Shown here one piece after another: positions 31,811-32,057 of a stretch of 32,057 nt of DNA (position 1 is its first letter; each line of letters opens with the position of its first letter). Source of the DNA: Clostridia bacterium (GTDB lineage: Bacteria > Bacillota > Clostridia > Oscillospirales > CAG-382); assembly GCA_017620655.1 (NCBI GenBank), contig JAGAUT010000092.1, positions 1 to 32,057 on the forward strand, given 5' to 3'. The translations under genes were made by a program, and so were the position numbers. The notes beneath the pieces were generated by a model. It saw only the letters and a list, made by a program, of their open reading frames with translations. It did no database searches and was not told the DNA's origin.

Positions 31811-31849
31811 AGAATATATGTGCTGTTTAGTTCAACAAATTGGAATTTG

Positions 31850-32057
31850 TTATTTCCTTTGATATTCAAGAATATCCCCTGCATTACATTCAAGGACTTC
31901 GCATATTGCTGCGAGGGTAGAAAAACGAATAGCTGTCACTTTGTTATTTTTAATTTTAGAAAGATTGACATTGGAAATGCCAACTCTCTCGGCAAGTTCA
32001 TTTAAGGAGATTTTACGCTCCACCATCATTCTATCTAAACGAAGAACTATTTTACCC
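31850..32057 (-). CDS. Small XRE-type helix-turn-helix regulator (partial, 5' end beyond the window)
   Basis: 69 residues are visible, open to the window edge. The helix-turn-helix is SLNELAERVGISNVNLSKIK, followed by AIRFSTLAAICEVLECNAGDIL and a stop (TAA) after EYQRK. This pattern matches the YozG-like Cro/CI family of about 70-residue regulators, which often begin with a hydrophobic-basic stretch like IVLRLDRMM. The true start is probably within a few codons of the edge. Its target is unknown; regulators of this kind are often next to a small membrane protein gene, which would lie outside the window. Confidence 0.9.
   Translation of the reverse strand, partial: GKIVLRLDRMMVERKISLNELAERVGISNVNLSKIKNNKVTAIRFSTLAAICEVLECNAGDILEYQRK

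Overview
The window looks like a chromosomal segment of an anaerobic, low-to-medium-GC Firmicute of the class Clostridia, probably a gut commensal. The evidence is a large (Alu-domain) SRP RNA, spoVG, a cyclic-di-AMP receptor beside holB, a RicT/PSP1 protein, an S-layer-homology (SLH) protein, copper-amine-oxidase-N-like surface modules, a WG-repeat protein, a phenylacetate-CoA-ligase/ACT pair, and strong SigA promoters that almost all have 17-bp spacers. No rRNA or complete mobile element is present, so the genus cannot be named.

Layout. 1-4.4 kb: a GH36 alpha-galactosidase-like enzyme, maf and an AMP-forming acyl-CoA synthetase on the plus strand. 4.4-8.4 kb: an RluA-family pseudouridine synthase, the SRP RNA, spoVG (minus) divergent from murC, and a VanY-type D,D-carboxypeptidase. 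8.4-10.5 kb: tRNA-Pro(CGG) on the minus strand with a duplicated 5' half, a C39-like peptidase gene split by an in-frame TAG, tRNA-Leu(UAG), and a cluster of palindromic repeats. 10.6-12.4 kb: phenylacetate-CoA ligase plus a double-ACT protein. 12.5-19.9 kb: five tandem genes of one family I cannot name, followed by a sixth member fused to a signal peptide, SLH repeats and two beta-sandwich modules. 19.9-25.7 kb: a ZIP metal transporter divergent from a DtxR-type regulator, a WG-repeat lipoprotein-like or secreted protein, and a 1012-residue GH99/WbsX-like protein. 25.9-31.7 kb: a housekeeping run ruvC-darA-holB-ricT-truB, then glyA. The right edge cuts a small XRE-type regulator on the minus strand.

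The most interesting part is 12.5-25.7 kb. The five leaderless paralogs are packed in one operon with 2-15 nt gaps. A sixth copy of the same domain is displayed on the cell surface through SLH repeats. The beta-sandwich module inside that surface protein recurs in the nearby GH99-like protein, whose C-terminal module in turn resembles the C-terminal modules of the WG-repeat protein. This suggests a locus for carbohydrate or cell-surface recognition, but the biochemical role of the tandem family is unknown.

A second theme is non-coding structure. A family of palindromic intergenic repeats has stems that stay paired through compensatory changes. A 58-bp terminator module is duplicated after tRNA-Leu. 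A perfect 42-nt duplication of the tRNA-Pro 5' half sits behind the only visible tRNA promoter. The glyA leader has mutually exclusive hairpins.
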